Shown piece after piece: positions 63,243 to 64,000 of a stretch of 64,000 nt of DNA. Origin of the DNA: Bradyrhizobium sp. AUGA SZCCT0283. Lineage in GTDB: Bacteria; Pseudomonadota; Alphaproteobacteria; Rhizobiales; Xanthobacteraceae. The stretch is taken from the NCBI RefSeq assembly GCF_018130385.1, contig NZ_JAFCLU010000018.1:98037-162036 (forward strand). Reading direction: 5' to 3'. Every line of letters starts with the position of its first letter. The first letter of the stretch is position 1. Position numbers and translations under genes: made by a program. The notes under the pieces are model-generated. The model saw nothing but the letters and a program-made list of their open reading frames with translations. It had not been told where the DNA came from and searched no databases.

Positions 63243-63478
63243 TTTTCGGAAGCCACTATTGCGTTTGGCCCGGTTCCTGGTGAATCGCGTTGACGCGGCC
63301 CGATCGGGATCCCCGCCCCCGCTGCTGGCGCTCCTCTGCGGTTCCGCTGGATAGAGTTGGATGGGTCGGTTCGCGTCGGAATTATACCGAAGTAATAGAA
63401 TATCGAAGAGGTGTTAGTTTAGTTAGTTGCGTAACGAACCAGGTCCAGTCGAATTAGCAATGCACGAGGCTCAGCGGC

Positions 63479-63664
63479 GTGGTCCTAAGGAGGATCTGCT
63501 ACGGACTAGTGAGAGAGGATTGGACCATCGTATTGGGAAATGGGGTTGCCGCCGCGCTGTCGGGCACAATTCTGTTCTGCAAACTTCGCGACGTCAGATC
63601 AACAGCAAAAATTAGCCAAGTTAAGCCTGCCGCCTCACAGCGCTCGCGCAAGATACTCGGCTAG
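63479..63664 (+). pseudogene. SemiSWEET/PQ-loop sugar transporter, C-terminal relic
   Basis: The frame reads YGLVREDWTIVLGNGVAAAL, then SGTILFCKLRDV. This matches the last helix of SemiSWEET proteins (..YG...DWPI..AN.V....ILY.KLR). The first two helices and the PQ motif are missing, so only about a third of the gene remains. Confidence 0.5.
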
Positions 63665-63790
63665 TTGACGCAACCCGCTCCGCCGGCCCGGCGGCCACTA
63701 TCCGTCCGCCTTCGTCGGCCGCTCCCGGCCCGACATCGATGATCCAGTCGCTGGTTGCCGCGATTCCTATGCCGTGCTCGACAACGCCGC
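63635..63790 (-). pseudogene. UvrA-family C-terminal relic
   Basis: The frame reads VVEHGIGIAATSDWIIDVGP, then GAADEGGRIVAAGPAERVA. This is the UvrA C-terminus (VVEHD..V...SDWVIDIGPGAGDEGG.IVA.G.P..VA) of the UvrA2-like kind. The usual end QLAEYLARAL is present only in another frame, showing an indel. Nothing of the ATPase domains remains here. Confidence 0.6.
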
Positions 63791-63814
63791 TTAATTCTTC
63801 GTTAACGCGGTCAT

Positions 63815-64000
63815 CTAGCCTCCGAGGGCCCTCAGCCAAGAGCGTCCCGGCGGAAAAAGGTAGCTGTTTACGATCTTGAGACCGGCAGCCGTCAAATCGC
63901 CAAGCGAAGTCTGTCCCTTGGTGGCCACCGCCAAAATCTCTTCCGCGATATATTTCCGGATGGCTGGGTTGTCTCGATCCGTAGGTAGTTTTCGGCAAAC
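63815..64000 (-). CDS. Partial coding region running off the window
   Basis: The minus-strand frame is open from the window end to a TAG at 63815, giving 61 residues: IRKYIAEEILAVATKGQTSL, then GDLTAAGLKIVNSYLFPPGR and a short end. The helical start looks genuine. The start codon lies outside the window and no family is recognised. Confidence 0.45.
   Translation of the reverse strand, partial: VCRKLPTDRDNPAIRKYIAEEILAVATKGQTSLGDLTAAGLKIVNSYLFPPGRSWLRALGG

Overview
The window is high-GC alphaproteobacterial DNA, most likely from Bradyrhizobium or a close relative. The evidence is the intergenic palindromes of the 'GTCATTGCGAG...CTCGCAATGAC' type, the many small rhizobial proteins, the tripartite tricarboxylate (TTT) transporter genes, class III cyclases fused to TPR domains, and an alphaproteobacterial traG-copG-trb conjugation cluster. 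This is judged by eye; no database search was run.

Layout. 1-5 kb: the end of a formyltransferase and two tandem paralogous polytopic membrane proteins. 5.3-8.1 kb: a secreted serralysin-like metalloprotease with RTX repeats and three near-identical 115-residue repeats. 8.5-11.1 kb: a CaiB/BaiF CoA-transferase, a type II dehydroquinase and an unknown protein. 11.5-16.7 kb: an accessory strip holding a wrecked tyrosine recombinase, a lone receiver-domain protein, duplicated small-protein genes, two copies of a candidate structured RNA ending in a terminator, and several frameshifted small genes. 16.7-22.7 kb: a metabolic locus in which mtnP-mtnA and a divergent class II aldolase (together a probable DHAP shunt for methylthioadenosine/5'-deoxyadenosine salvage) sit between tctB-tctA and a TctC-type binding protein. 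23-29.4 kb: a collagen-like lipoprotein, enoyl-CoA hydratase, serine-glyoxylate aminotransferase, a large FAD/Fe-S dehydrogenase and a GlcG-like protein. 29.4-33.7 kb: two family 2 glycosyltransferases flanking a Wzm/Wzt-type polysaccharide exporter.

33.7-47.2 kb begins with a truncated enoyl-CoA hydratase broken at a perfect inverted repeat. It continues with a complete trb-type mating-pair apparatus (trbB, C, D, E, J, K, L, F, G, I), a CopG-type regulator and the coupling protein TraG, all on the minus strand and mostly with overlapping stops and starts. No relaxase, replication or partition genes and no integrase accompany it in this window, and the terminal DUF2274 gene is frameshifted, so this looks like a decaying or rearranged integrative element.

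47.5-64 kb is gene-poor accessory DNA. It has a GNAT/FemAB-like acyltransferase, another small-protein cluster next to a decayed IS5-family element, a divergent cardiolipin synthase/endonuclease-phosphatase pair, two head-to-head cyclase-TPR paralogues (one frameshifted), an orphan TRAP binding protein, several candidate microproteins shorter than 60 residues, and relics of SemiSWEET and UvrA genes. The main themes are the MTA-salvage/transporter locus, the conjugation module separated from its DNA-processing genes, and the duplicated RNA/small-protein cassette.
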